Origin: Sunxiuqinia sp965230765
GTDB taxonomy: Bacteria > Bacteroidota > Bacteroidia > Bacteroidales > Prolixibacteraceae
Reading direction: 5' to 3'
Length of the DNA stretch: 64,000 nucleotides
NCBI GenBank assembly: GCA_965230765.1
Contig: CBDDLR010000001.1
Coordinates: 1,302,001-1,366,000 of the forward strand
Each line of letters begins with the position of its first letter. The first letter of the stretch is position 1. Of this stretch, positions 35,153-42,819 are shown in pieces. The notes under the pieces were generated by a model. That model saw only the letters and a list, made by a program, of their open reading frames with translations, was not told the origin of the DNA and ran no database searches. The translations under genes and the position numbers were made by a program.

Positions 35153-35488
35153 TTATTTCAAAAAATATCTTTTTTTAAATTTCTTCTCCCAATGTCCCGG
35201 AATCCACTTCCACCCTTTAGGAAATTGTTTCCAGTGTCCAGGAACCCATACTTTGCTATCTTTTCTTGGTGTCCAGTTTGGACCAACCCAAACATACATT
35301 TTTGTTGGTCGATGCCACACCCAATGGCCAGGGATCAATACGTATTCAGAACCTGGTTTTTTTGGGCTAAGCATTTTAACCTTTGGCGGCACTGGTTTTA
35401 CTTTTACAATTACCTGGGCTGAAGTTTCAAATCCTAAAAAAGCAATTGTGCTAAAACCAAAAATAGCTATAAGTAGAATTCGTTTCAT
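35153..35488 (-). CDS. Small secreted PGHW-repeat protein (YXWGXW-type)
   Basis: After a signal peptide (cut near ETSAQ) the 111-residue protein has three W/P-rich repeats: YVLIPGHWVWH, VWVPGHWKQ and WKWIPGHWEKK, with a strongly basic tail. It resembles the short YXWGXW-repeat proteins of many Gram-negative bacteria, whose role is unknown; an envelope or surface position is likely. I prefer this ORF over the overlapping plus-strand one because of the signal peptide and regular repeats. Confidence 0.7.
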   Translation of the reverse strand: MKRILLIAIFGFSTIAFLGFETSAQVIVKVKPVPPKVKMLSPKKPGSEYVLIPGHWVWHRPTKMYVWVGPNWTPRKDSKVWVPGHWKQFPKGWKWIPGHWEKKFKKRYFLK

Positions 35489-35600
35489 GGCTGACAGTAT
35501 TGGTTACATTAAAATAAACCAAACACCATGCCATAAACCGGAATTATGATTTTTAATCCAAAAACATTCGATCTAGTAGATTGTAATTCAGGTAGATGTA

Positions 35601-35981
35601 TTAAAGTATTTTGTCGTGAAGTTTTTCGATTTCTTCCTCGTCAACCTGCTTGAACCAGGTTTTTAGTTGCCCTTTTGCTTTCTCTTTTACTTCAGGAGTA
35701 ATGTTTGAGCTAATTTGCGAAAGAGCAAAAATGAGTACACCCAAATCGTCACTAAATCCGATTAATGGAGCAATATCGGGGATGGCATCTGTTGGAAGAA
35801 TAAAATAGCCAAGTGCAGCAGTAATGGTAAATTTTGCTTTCAACGAAACACTCGGGTCTTTCGTCATGTAATATAAAAGAAGGGCAGCATAAACAACCTG
35901 CAATCCGGCAGTTTTTGCAAAGCCTTTTAACTTGGCTTTGAATGATTCATCGGAATAGTGTTGTTGATAATCTTCGTTCAC
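35601..35981 (-). CDS. YkvA family (DUF1232) membrane protein
   Basis: The DUF1232 core is visible: AALGYFILPTDAIPDIAPLIGFSDDLGVLIFAL, with two hydrophobic segments (about 26-40 and 53-90). Start is GTG, whose last bases overlap the dusB stop (GTGA), so translation is coupled. The family is small, membrane-bound and of unknown function. It shares the dusB transcript. Confidence 0.82.
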   Translation of the reverse strand: MNEDYQQHYSDESFKAKLKGFAKTAGLQVVYAALLLYYMTKDPSVSLKAKFTITAALGYFILPTDAIPDIAPLIGFSDDLGVLIFALSQISSNITPEVKEKAKGQLKTWFKQVDEEEIEKLHDKIL

Positions 35982-36991
35982 TTTAAACTAATATTTGTGT
36001 AATCAACCCTTTGCTTGCCAAAGAGTTCAACTATTTCATCCAGAATTTTTTGTAAGTCATCTATTTCAGTTGCCTGTAATAGTTTTATTCGGTGCTGCCT
36101 AAAGTTTGGCAATCCGGGGAAAAACTTGGCAAAGTGCCTTCTCATCAATAAAATACCTGTCCGAACGTTGTCACGCCATTCAATAGACATTTGCAATTGG
36201 TCGCGCAAATTTTGCACAATCTCAGCTACAGTTGGAGGTGGAAGCACTTCCCCGGTTTCAAAATAATGTTTTACTTCTTTAAAAATCCATGGCCTGCCAA
36301 TTGCCCCGCGGCCAATCATAAGCGCATCAACCCCAGTTTGTTTTAATAATTCTTCGGCTTTTTTTGCCCCATTTATATCGCCATTACCGATAATTGGAAT
36401 CTGTATCTTTGGGTTATTTTTTACTTCCCCAATCAAGGTCCAGTCAGCTTCCCCCGTATAAAGTTGTTTTCTTGTCCGCCCGTGAATGGCCAACGCCGCA
36501 ACACCGGCATCCTGTAATCGCTCCGCAGCTTCTGTAATAACTTTTGAATCGTCATCCCAACCCAGGCGGGTTTTTGCAGTAACAGGAATCGAGACAGCCT
36601 TCACAATCTCCGTTGTCATTTCCTGCATTTTATCCAAATCCTGAAGCATTGCAGCACCAGCCCCTTTCTTCACAATCTTTTTCATGGGGCAGCCATAGTT
36701 AATATCAATAAAATCAGGCTGAAATTCTTCAACTGCTTTTGCTGCATTCACCATCGACTGGATATCATAACCATAAATCTGGATGGCCACCGGACGATCA
36801 AAATCGAAAAGCTCCATCTTTTGTTTCGTTTTCTGAACATCTCGAATTAAAGCTTCAGAAGAAACAAACTCAGTGTACATCACATCTGCACCGTATTTTT
36901 TGCACATATACCGGAACGACTTGTAGGTAACATCCTCCATGGGTGCTAAAAACAAGGGCAGGCTTCCCAAATCTATTGATCCAATCTTCAC
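35978..36991 (-). CDS. dusB: tRNA-dihydrouridine synthase B
   Basis: This FMN enzyme reduces uridine to dihydrouridine in the tRNA D-loop. Evidence: LFLAPMEDVTYKSFR near the N-terminus, DINYGCPMKKIVKKGAGAAML with the catalytic Cys near 100, TAKTRLGWD, and IIGNGDINGAKKAEEL with the GRGAIGRPWIF phosphate-binding site. The start is GTG; no better ATG precedes APMEDV. The length (337) is normal. The yKvA-type gene follows with a 4-base overlap. Confidence 0.95.
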   Translation of the reverse strand: MKIGSIDLGSLPLFLAPMEDVTYKSFRYMCKKYGADVMYTEFVSSEALIRDVQKTKQKMELFDFDRPVAIQIYGYDIQSMVNAAKAVEEFQPDFIDINYGCPMKKIVKKGAGAAMLQDLDKMQEMTTEIVKAVSIPVTAKTRLGWDDDSKVITEAAERLQDAGVAALAIHGRTRKQLYTGEADWTLIGEVKNNPKIQIPIIGNGDINGAKKAEELLKQTGVDALMIGRGAIGRPWIFKEVKHYFETGEVLPPPTVAEIVQNLRDQLQMSIEWRDNVRTGILLMRRHFAKFFPGLPNFRQHRIKLLQATEIDDLQKILDEIVELFGKQRVDYTNISLK

Positions 36992-37157
36992 GTAATATTA
37001 TTTAAATATCGGGGCAAAGATACAAAAAAGGATGTTGAAGAATTTCCAATCAAAATTGCCGAGTAATAACTCAAAAGTTATTGATACCAATATAAAAAGT
37101 GAAAAAAAAGGTTCAGTTTTGTTATAAACCGCTTACTTAATCGTTTTATGAATTAGA

Positions 37158-37688
37158 ATGACTCCTGAGGAATTTAAAATAGAGATAATCCCATGGTCGG
37201 TAAAGCTTTATCCGATGGCAAAACGCCTACTGAAAAGTGATTCAGAGGCACAAGATGCCATTCAGGATGTGATGATGAAACTTTGGGACAAACGTGACAA
37301 ATTATCTCAAATAGATAACCCGGGAGCATACATGATTACATTGTGCAGAAACTACTGCCTGGATGTAATAAAAAAGAAACGAGCCAGTGTTTTGGAGAAT
37401 GAAAATGATCATAAATTGATCAATCTTCCTCAACAACCAGCAAACCATGAAGCCAGTGAGAAACTGGAAATTGTTCATCGAATTATTGAAAGCCTGCCCA
37501 AAAAGTACAAAGAAGTCATTCAGTTGCGGGAAATTGATGGATTGGACTTTGAAGAAATTAAGCGAGTCACTGGATTTGAAATTCCGCATATTCGGGTAAT
37601 TCTTTCCAGGGCCAGGTTAAAAATTAAAGAAGAACTTCGTAAAGTATACGATTATGAAGCAAAAGAATATCAATCAGCTGCTCGATAA
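37158..37688 (+). CDS. ECF sigma factor, second locus
   Basis: The 176-residue protein has region 2 (YPMAKRLLKSDSEAQDAIQDVMMKLWDKRDKL, about 18-52) and region 4 (LPKKYKEVIQLREIDGLDFEEIKRVTGFEIPHIRVILSRARLKIKEEL, about 112-160). Its last 35 bases overlap the next gene, an anti-sigma candidate. It has no FecR partner, unlike the sigma factor at 28 kb. Its regulon is unknown; DUF4252 downstream is an obvious target. Confidence 0.92.
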   Translation: MTPEEFKIEIIPWSVKLYPMAKRLLKSDSEAQDAIQDVMMKLWDKRDKLSQIDNPGAYMITLCRNYCLDVIKKKRASVLENENDHKLINLPQQPANHEASEKLEIVHRIIESLPKKYKEVIQLREIDGLDFEEIKRVTGFEIPHIRVILSRARLKIKEELRKVYDYEAKEYQSAAR

Positions 37689-38106
37689 GTATTATCGGGG
37701 CGAAACTAGTTTGGAAGAAGAAGCTTTGCTAAAAGATGAGGTAAAGCAGCAAGATGATTTTCAAGCTGAAGAGAAAGATATTTTCGAATATTTTGATCAG
37801 GCTTCTGTTGTGCCTGAAAATCTGGAAGAACAGATGTTCAATCACATTCAACGCAGAAAAAAACAACCCAAGGTTTTCCGTATGGCATGGGTAAGGTACA
37901 CATCTATTGCTGCAGCAGTTTGCCTTTTTGCCTCGGTGATGTGGGTTACATTAAATAAATCAACTTCTTCTCAATTAACAGAAGAACAACAATTTGCCAT
38001 TTTAGAACAAGCACTTATGCAAGCATCAAACGTAGTCCAGCCTGCACAAAATGATGAAATGCTGGTCTTGTTTCAGGATGAAAATTTAGAAATAGTTATG
38101 GAATAA
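37654..38106 (+). CDS. Putative membrane anti-sigma factor
   Basis: The 150-residue protein begins inside the sigma gene and has a soluble N-terminal part (about 1-78, acidic, no zinc-binding His/Cys motif), one transmembrane helix (about 83-102, YTSIAAAVCLFASVMWVTL) and a short acidic periplasmic tail. Size, topology and overlap with a sigma gene fit an anti-sigma factor. No known family is recognised, so the call is by context. Confidence 0.7.
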   Translation: MKQKNINQLLDKYYRGETSLEEEALLKDEVKQQDDFQAEEKDIFEYFDQASVVPENLEEQMFNHIQRRKKQPKVFRMAWVRYTSIAAAVCLFASVMWVTLNKSTSSQLTEEQQFAILEQALMQASNVVQPAQNDEMLVLFQDENLEIVME

Positions 38107-38118
38107 AAATTAAACGAT

Positions 38119-39099
38119 ATGAAACGAATAGTATTAACAATCTTAGCCGCTCTGCTAATCTCGGTAGCAGGGGCTCAAAACATTTTTGAAGAGCTGGCGG
38201 AAAATTATGCCGACAATGAAGGTTTTAGCGCAGTTCAGCTAACCAGCGATATGTTTGAATTATACCTGAAAAAGAAAAACATTGAAGAGGACGACCCTGT
38301 TTTTGAAACGCTTAACAACTTGGAAAACATCATGGTGATCTCTCAGACATTTACAAGAAGTGATGAAGAAAACCCTGGTGAAGCATTGAAGTATGAAATT
38401 ATTGAGCACTATAAAAACAATGACTACAGTTTATTCAAAACTGAAAAAGGTCCAGGTTCGGATTTAAAAATTTATATCCAGAAAGATGGTTCAGGCATTG
38501 AAAGTTTAGGCCTGATCAGCTCAAATAGTTTCTCTGTAAACCTGATTGAAATGAATGGGGACATTGATCTTGCCAACATCTCAAACCTAAATCGCGCATT
38601 GAATATCCGTGGATTGGAACAACTGAGTGTTTTCGACAACAATTCCCCTAACCAGTTCTTTTTTAATTACTCTTTCCCAAGACCTGGAGAATGGAGCTTA
38701 CCTAATTTTAATGGGAGTAATAGATTTGTTGACTTAAGTGAACTCAGCGAAGAAAAGAAAAAAGAATATCAGGAACAGCTACAAGAACACCAGGAGAAGT
38801 TGCATGAACATCAAGCCCTGATTGAAGAGCAGTTTCATTCACAAATGGAACAACAAGAACGAATGCGAGAGCGAAGCCGGGAGTTATACAAAAAGTATAA
38901 CAAATACCCTATCATCTTACAAAGCGAAAAGAAGGATGCTGAATATTTTATCAACGATAAAAAAGTTGACTTTGAAGAAATAAAAAAAATTGATCCTAAG
39001 GATATCCACACCACAGTTGTCCTTAACGCATCAGAAGATAGGTCAAATGTACAGATTAAAATTTGGCTTAAAAACTTCTCAAAAAAGAAAAAGAATTAA
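38119..39099 (+). CDS. DUF4252 domain protein with coiled-coil tail
   Basis: A signal peptide (cut after VAGA) precedes a DUF4252 domain (about 25-155: FSAVQLTSDMFELYLKK ... ISNLNRALNI). A region of about 210-255 is a strong charged coiled coil (EEKKKEYQEQLQEHQEKLHE repeated heptads), followed by a small domain ending in a lysine-rich tail. DUF4252 genes are typically linked to ECF sigma genes in this phylum, as here, 12 bases after the anti-sigma gene. Function unknown. Confidence 0.78.
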   Translation: MKRIVLTILAALLISVAGAQNIFEELAENYADNEGFSAVQLTSDMFELYLKKKNIEEDDPVFETLNNLENIMVISQTFTRSDEENPGEALKYEIIEHYKNNDYSLFKTEKGPGSDLKIYIQKDGSGIESLGLISSNSFSVNLIEMNGDIDLANISNLNRALNIRGLEQLSVFDNNSPNQFFFNYSFPRPGEWSLPNFNGSNRFVDLSELSEEKKKEYQEQLQEHQEKLHEHQALIEEQFHSQMEQQERMRERSRELYKKYNKYPIILQSEKKDAEYFINDKKVDFEEIKKIDPKDIHTTVVLNASEDRSNVQIKIWLKNFSKKKKN

Positions 39100-39119
39100 A
39101 CAGTATTCAAGGTTTTTGA

Positions 39120-39150
39120 AAGCGGTTGCCTATCAGTAATCGCTTTTTTT
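39120..39150 (+). terminator. Intrinsic terminator after the DUF4252 gene
   Basis: An 8-pair stem (aagcggtt / aatcgctt, one G-T pair) is followed by a run of seven T residues, the end of the sigma/anti-sigma/DUF4252 operon. It touches the stop of the converging carboxypeptidase gene. Confidence 0.7.
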
Positions 39151-40048
39151 ATTTCAGAATTAGGCTTGTCTTTTCAGCAACATTCAAGTCATAAATACCA
39201 CCCAAAACCAAAGGCAAGTTTCGCTCAGTATGCCCGGCAGGAAAACCAAAACAAGCCGGAAAATTATAATCGTTGACTGCGTTGAAAATTATTTCCTCAA
39301 CCGACTGCCCAAACGGTGAATCATTGTCTTTCATATCGGAAAAACTGCCAACAAGCAAACCGGCAAGATTTTTTAATTTCCCCGCTAAACGAAGGCTGTG
39401 CATGATGCGATCGAGATGATACAGATATTCTGACAAGTCTTCGATGAATAAGATTTTACCGTCAGTATCTATTTCATAGGGGGTTCCTAAAAGACTGTAA
39501 ATTATAGAAAGGTTTCCGCCCACAAGTTGTGCTGTCGAATTTCCATTCCGGCTGAATTGATTTGGTTCTATTTCAACTGTGTGCTTCTCACCTTTTAAAA
39601 CTTCTAATAAGCGACGAAAGCTCTCTGTAGTTTCACCATCCTTTAAATAAAACCCGGGCATTGCACCATGAATGCTTGCAACACCAACTTTTTGCACCAA
39701 GCAATGCAACACCGTTATATCACTAAAGCCAACCAGCCATTTGGGATGTTTTTTGAACGTAGTCAAGTCTAGCTTTTCCAGCAACCGAACAGCTCCATAC
39801 CCACCACGCGCACAAACAATGGCTTTGCAGCCTTTATCATCAAACGCTTCCTGCAAATCAGCCAAACGCTGCTCATCTGTGCCAGCAAATTGAAAATTTT
39901 CTCCAGATACATGTTTCCCCAAAATGACTTCATAGCCTTCTTCTTTTAATAATTCAATACCGGGAAAAACCGTTTGCTTGTTTATTTTTCCTGCAGGTGA
40001 AACAATTCGGATGCGGTCATTTGCTTTTAGACTGGGAGGAATAATCAT
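39149..40048 (-). CDS. ldcA: LD-carboxypeptidase (peptidase S66)
   Basis: The enzyme removes the terminal D-alanine from murein tetrapeptides during cell-wall recycling in the cytoplasm. The S66 triad is visible as Ser109 (VGFSDIT), Glu203 (FIEDLSE) and His273 (PAGHTERN). RIVSPAGK near the N-terminus and CARGGYGAVRLLEKL are family motifs. The length of 299 is normal. It is probably monocistronic; the tonB gene starts 127 bases upstream on the same strand. Confidence 0.93.
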   Translation of the reverse strand: MIIPPSLKANDRIRIVSPAGKINKQTVFPGIELLKEEGYEVILGKHVSGENFQFAGTDEQRLADLQEAFDDKGCKAIVCARGGYGAVRLLEKLDLTTFKKHPKWLVGFSDITVLHCLVQKVGVASIHGAMPGFYLKDGETTESFRRLLEVLKGEKHTVEIEPNQFSRNGNSTAQLVGGNLSIIYSLLGTPYEIDTDGKILFIEDLSEYLYHLDRIMHSLRLAGKLKNLAGLLVGSFSDMKDNDSPFGQSVEEIIFNAVNDYNFPACFGFPAGHTERNLPLVLGGIYDLNVAEKTSLILK

Positions 40049-40174
40049 TTTACACGAATTTTAATTGAAGATACAAATCTTATTGAAAACAGGGAGCTAT
40101 TGAAAAGAATAAAGGCAGCAAGAAAGTGTTTGCTGCCTAATTAAATCCTGTAAATCGAATCGAATATATTCACG

Positions 40175-40867
40175 CTATTTCAATACAAAACTAATAGGTA
40201 CTACGAAACTTACACGAACAGGTTTCCCCCGTTGCTTCCCAGGTTCCCAACGAGGAAGGCTGTTTACTACCCTAATTGCTTCATCATCAAGTGATGGATC
40301 AACACTTCTGATAACACGGGCATCGGAAACCATACCATCCTCATTCACAACAAAATTTACGTATACTTTTCCTTCAACCCCATTTTCCTGGGCAATTACC
40401 GGATATTTAATTGCATTTGATATAAACTTTCTCAATGCAAGTTCTCCGCCAGGAAACTCAGGCATTTCTTCAACAATAAAGAATACTTGCGAATCTTCTG
40501 CCTCTTCTTCCTCAGATATTTCATCCAGGACCGGTGCAACATCAATTTGTGTTTCCTCGTCGGCTTCAGTATCCTCAATTTCAAGTTCCTCCTCAATTTC
40601 TACATCATCTTCCACAATATTGAGTACTTCTACCACTTTTGGAGGAGGAGGTGGTGGTGGAGGCTTTACTTCTTGCTGTCGTGTAATAGGAATGATTTCT
40701 GTATCAATTTCTTCAACGACTAGTTCCCCGGCAAGTTCAGCTCGTTTTATGGTAGTTTTGTGTTCAAATGCCAGCCAGATTACAGCCAGGGCAATAACCA
40801 ACCCAATTTCCACAAATAAATTATGAAAACGATTTAAATCAGCTTTTGGTGATTTCTTTGATTCCAT
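40175..40867 (-). CDS. tonB: Energy transducer TonB
   Basis: TonB couples the proton motive force to outer-membrane receptors. It has an N-terminal membrane helix (about 17-33), a run of eight prolines near residue 69-76, a long very acidic linker (about 82-130) and the C-terminal TonB domain (about 140-230: MPEFPGGELALRKFISNAIKYP ... VEGKVYVNFVVNEDG). No exbB or exbD lies beside it. It probably serves the two receptors in this window and others. Confidence 0.93.
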   Translation of the reverse strand: MESKKSPKADLNRFHNLFVEIGLVIALAVIWLAFEHKTTIKRAELAGELVVEEIDTEIIPITRQQEVKPPPPPPPPKVVEVLNIVEDDVEIEEELEIEDTEADEETQIDVAPVLDEISEEEEAEDSQVFFIVEEMPEFPGGELALRKFISNAIKYPVIAQENGVEGKVYVNFVVNEDGMVSDARVIRSVDPSLDDEAIRVVNSLPRWEPGKQRGKPVRVSFVVPISFVLK

Positions 40868-41025
40868 GGCTATCTCAAGTTTCTTTCTCCTGTTTCAAAT
40901 GTCAAATCTTCCCTGCATTTGATTTTACGTGTATGAGTCTTCTTATGTTTTAGTGTTAGTTGTTTGTTTTTCACATTCAATTAAAAGCATTGGATGGTTG
41001 CTATTTATTCACCCTGAAATCAGTT

Positions 41026-41056
41026 TTGATAAAGTAGATTTAAAGAACTAAATTTG
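41026..41056 (+). promoter_or_regulatory. Promoter of the pdxA-ruvA-sprA operon
   Basis: TTG-N20-TAAATTTG matches the phylum consensus and lies 62 bases before the pdxA ATG, in the 251-base divergent gap with tonB. No other feature was seen in that gap. Confidence 0.65.
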
Positions 41057-41118
41057 CCAATCGCCGGAGGAATCGAATATGCTACTATCCGAGCGAAATC
41101 ACGATAAAACTTTTGGAA

Positions 41119-42219
41119 ATGAACAAACAAAAAATAAAAATTGGAATATCGCAAGGTGATATTAATGGGATTGGATACGAGGTAATTATGAAAACATTAT
41201 CTGATGCCCGTATCATGGAGATGTGTACGCCAATTGTATATGGATCACCAAAAGTAGGTGCTTATCACCGCAAAGCACTTGAAATGAATAATTTCAATTT
41301 TAATCATATTCGATCTGCGAAAGAAGCTGATTTGAAAAGAGCTAATATTATTAATTGTATCGATGAGAATATTCGTGTAGAATTAGGGAAATCTTCAGAA
41401 TTGGCTGGTGAAGCCTCATATATGGCTTTAGAAGCAGCTGTTAAGGATTTAAAAGAAGGAGAAATCGATGCATTGGTTACTGCGCCCATCAAAAAGGACA
41501 ATATTCAATCGGATAAATTTAATTTTCCGGGGCATACAGAGTTTCTTGCCCAGCAATTTGAAACAGATGACTATTTAATGCTGATGGTCAGCGAGATGAT
41601 GAAGCTGGGTGTTGTTACATCTCATGTTCCGATATCAAAAGTATCTGAGCTGATTACAGAAGATAAAATCTTGCAGAAGCTTAGGATAATTTCAAAGTCG
41701 CTTGAACAGGATTTCAGCATAAAGAAGCCAAGGATAGCTGTGTTGGGAATGAACCCACATGCCGGAGATGAAGGTTTGTTGGGGACCGAGGAGAAAGAGA
41801 TCATTATCCCAGCAATAGACAAAGCAAAGGAAGAAGGCATTTTAGCATTGGGCCCTTATCCAAGTGATGGCTTTTTTGGTTCGGGCGATTACACCAAGTT
41901 TGATGCAATTTTGGCTATGTACCACGATCAGGGACTAACGCCGTTTAAGTTGATCTCGTTTGAGAAGGGAGTAAATTATACAGCCGGGCTACCGGTTATT
42001 CGTACATCACCGGCGCATGGAACTGCTTTCGACATTGCCGGGGAAGGTATTGCTTCACCAGATTCATTCAGGCAGGCTCTTTACCTGGCTGTTGATATTC
42101 ATAAAAGCAGGGGGCTATACGAACAGATTAGTAAAAATCCATTGAAGAAATACGAAATAAATCCGAATCAGGTTGATGAAACTATTGATCTTCAGGCTGA
42201 AGAAGATCAGGAGGTTTAG
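41119..42219 (+). CDS. pdxA: 4-hydroxythreonine-4-phosphate dehydrogenase
   Basis: PdxA oxidises 4-phosphohydroxythreonine in vitamin B6 synthesis. The ATG at 41119 is right; a longer reading starts at a TTG two codons upstream. Substrate residues His139-Thr140 (PGHTEF) and metal ligands His169, His214 and His269 (SHVP, MNPHAGDEG, MYHDQG) match E. coli spacing exactly. The 366-residue length is slightly above the usual ~330, with a short acidic tail. RuvA starts three bases after its stop. Confidence 0.95.
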   Translation: MNKQKIKIGISQGDINGIGYEVIMKTLSDARIMEMCTPIVYGSPKVGAYHRKALEMNNFNFNHIRSAKEADLKRANIINCIDENIRVELGKSSELAGEASYMALEAAVKDLKEGEIDALVTAPIKKDNIQSDKFNFPGHTEFLAQQFETDDYLMLMVSEMMKLGVVTSHVPISKVSELITEDKILQKLRIISKSLEQDFSIKKPRIAVLGMNPHAGDEGLLGTEEKEIIIPAIDKAKEEGILALGPYPSDGFFGSGDYTKFDAILAMYHDQGLTPFKLISFEKGVNYTAGLPVIRTSPAHGTAFDIAGEGIASPDSFRQALYLAVDIHKSRGLYEQISKNPLKKYEINPNQVDETIDLQAEEDQEV

Positions 42220-42222
42220 TTT

Positions 42223-42807
42223 ATGTACGAATATATCCAAGGTAAAATTACGGGACTTACTCCTGCTAATGCTGTTATTGAAGCAGGTTCAGTAGGATAT
42301 TTCATTCACATATCGTTAAACAGCTATTCACTGATAAGTGGGAAAGAAGAGGCAAAGCTATTCATCCATCAGGTAATTCGGGATGATGCACATTTATTGT
42401 ATGGCTTTTCAGAGTTGGAAGAAAGGGAGCTGTTTCGCCTTTTAATTTCTGTGAATGGCATTGGCTCAAACACAGCTTTAATGATGCTTTCTTCGTTAAG
42501 TCCAGACGAAATACAAACGGCTATTTTGCAGGAAAATGTCAATCTTCTGAAAAGCATAAAAGGTATTGGTGCAAAAACGGCCCAGCGTGTTATAATCGAC
42601 CTGAAAGATAAAATTGGCAAAGGTCCTGCCAGCGATCAAATTTTAATCTCCCAAACAGACAATACTATTAGCGAAGAAGCGTTATCTGCATTAGTGATGT
42701 TGGGCTTTGCTAAGAAAAGTGTTGAGAAGGAGTTGGAGAAGATTTTAAAAACTGATCCTAACATAACTGTTGAAGAAATGATTAAAAGGGCCTTGAAAGG
42801 CCTCTAA
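42223..42807 (+). CDS. ruvA: Holliday junction branch migration protein RuvA
   Basis: RuvA binds four-way junctions and loads the RuvB motor. Domain I is an OB fold (1-63: MYEYIQGKITGLTPANAVIEAGSVGY), domain II has two helix-hairpin-helix motifs (VNGIGSNTALMMLSSL and IKGIGAKTAQRVIIDLKDK) and domain III (about 148-194) binds RuvB. The length of 194 is normal. It lies between pdxA and sprA, a linkage common in Bacteroidota. Confidence 0.96.
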   Translation: MYEYIQGKITGLTPANAVIEAGSVGYFIHISLNSYSLISGKEEAKLFIHQVIRDDAHLLYGFSELEERELFRLLISVNGIGSNTALMMLSSLSPDEIQTAILQENVNLLKSIKGIGAKTAQRVIIDLKDKIGKGPASDQILISQTDNTISEEALSALVMLGFAKKSVEKELEKILKTDPNITVEEMIKRALKGL

Positions 42808-42819
42808 CTTTGAAAAAGA

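Noticed and set aside
35136..35549. 137-residue plus-strand ORF over the PGHW gene
   Set aside because: It lacks a signal peptide or family pattern and mirrors the Trp/Pro codons of the repeat protein on the other strand.
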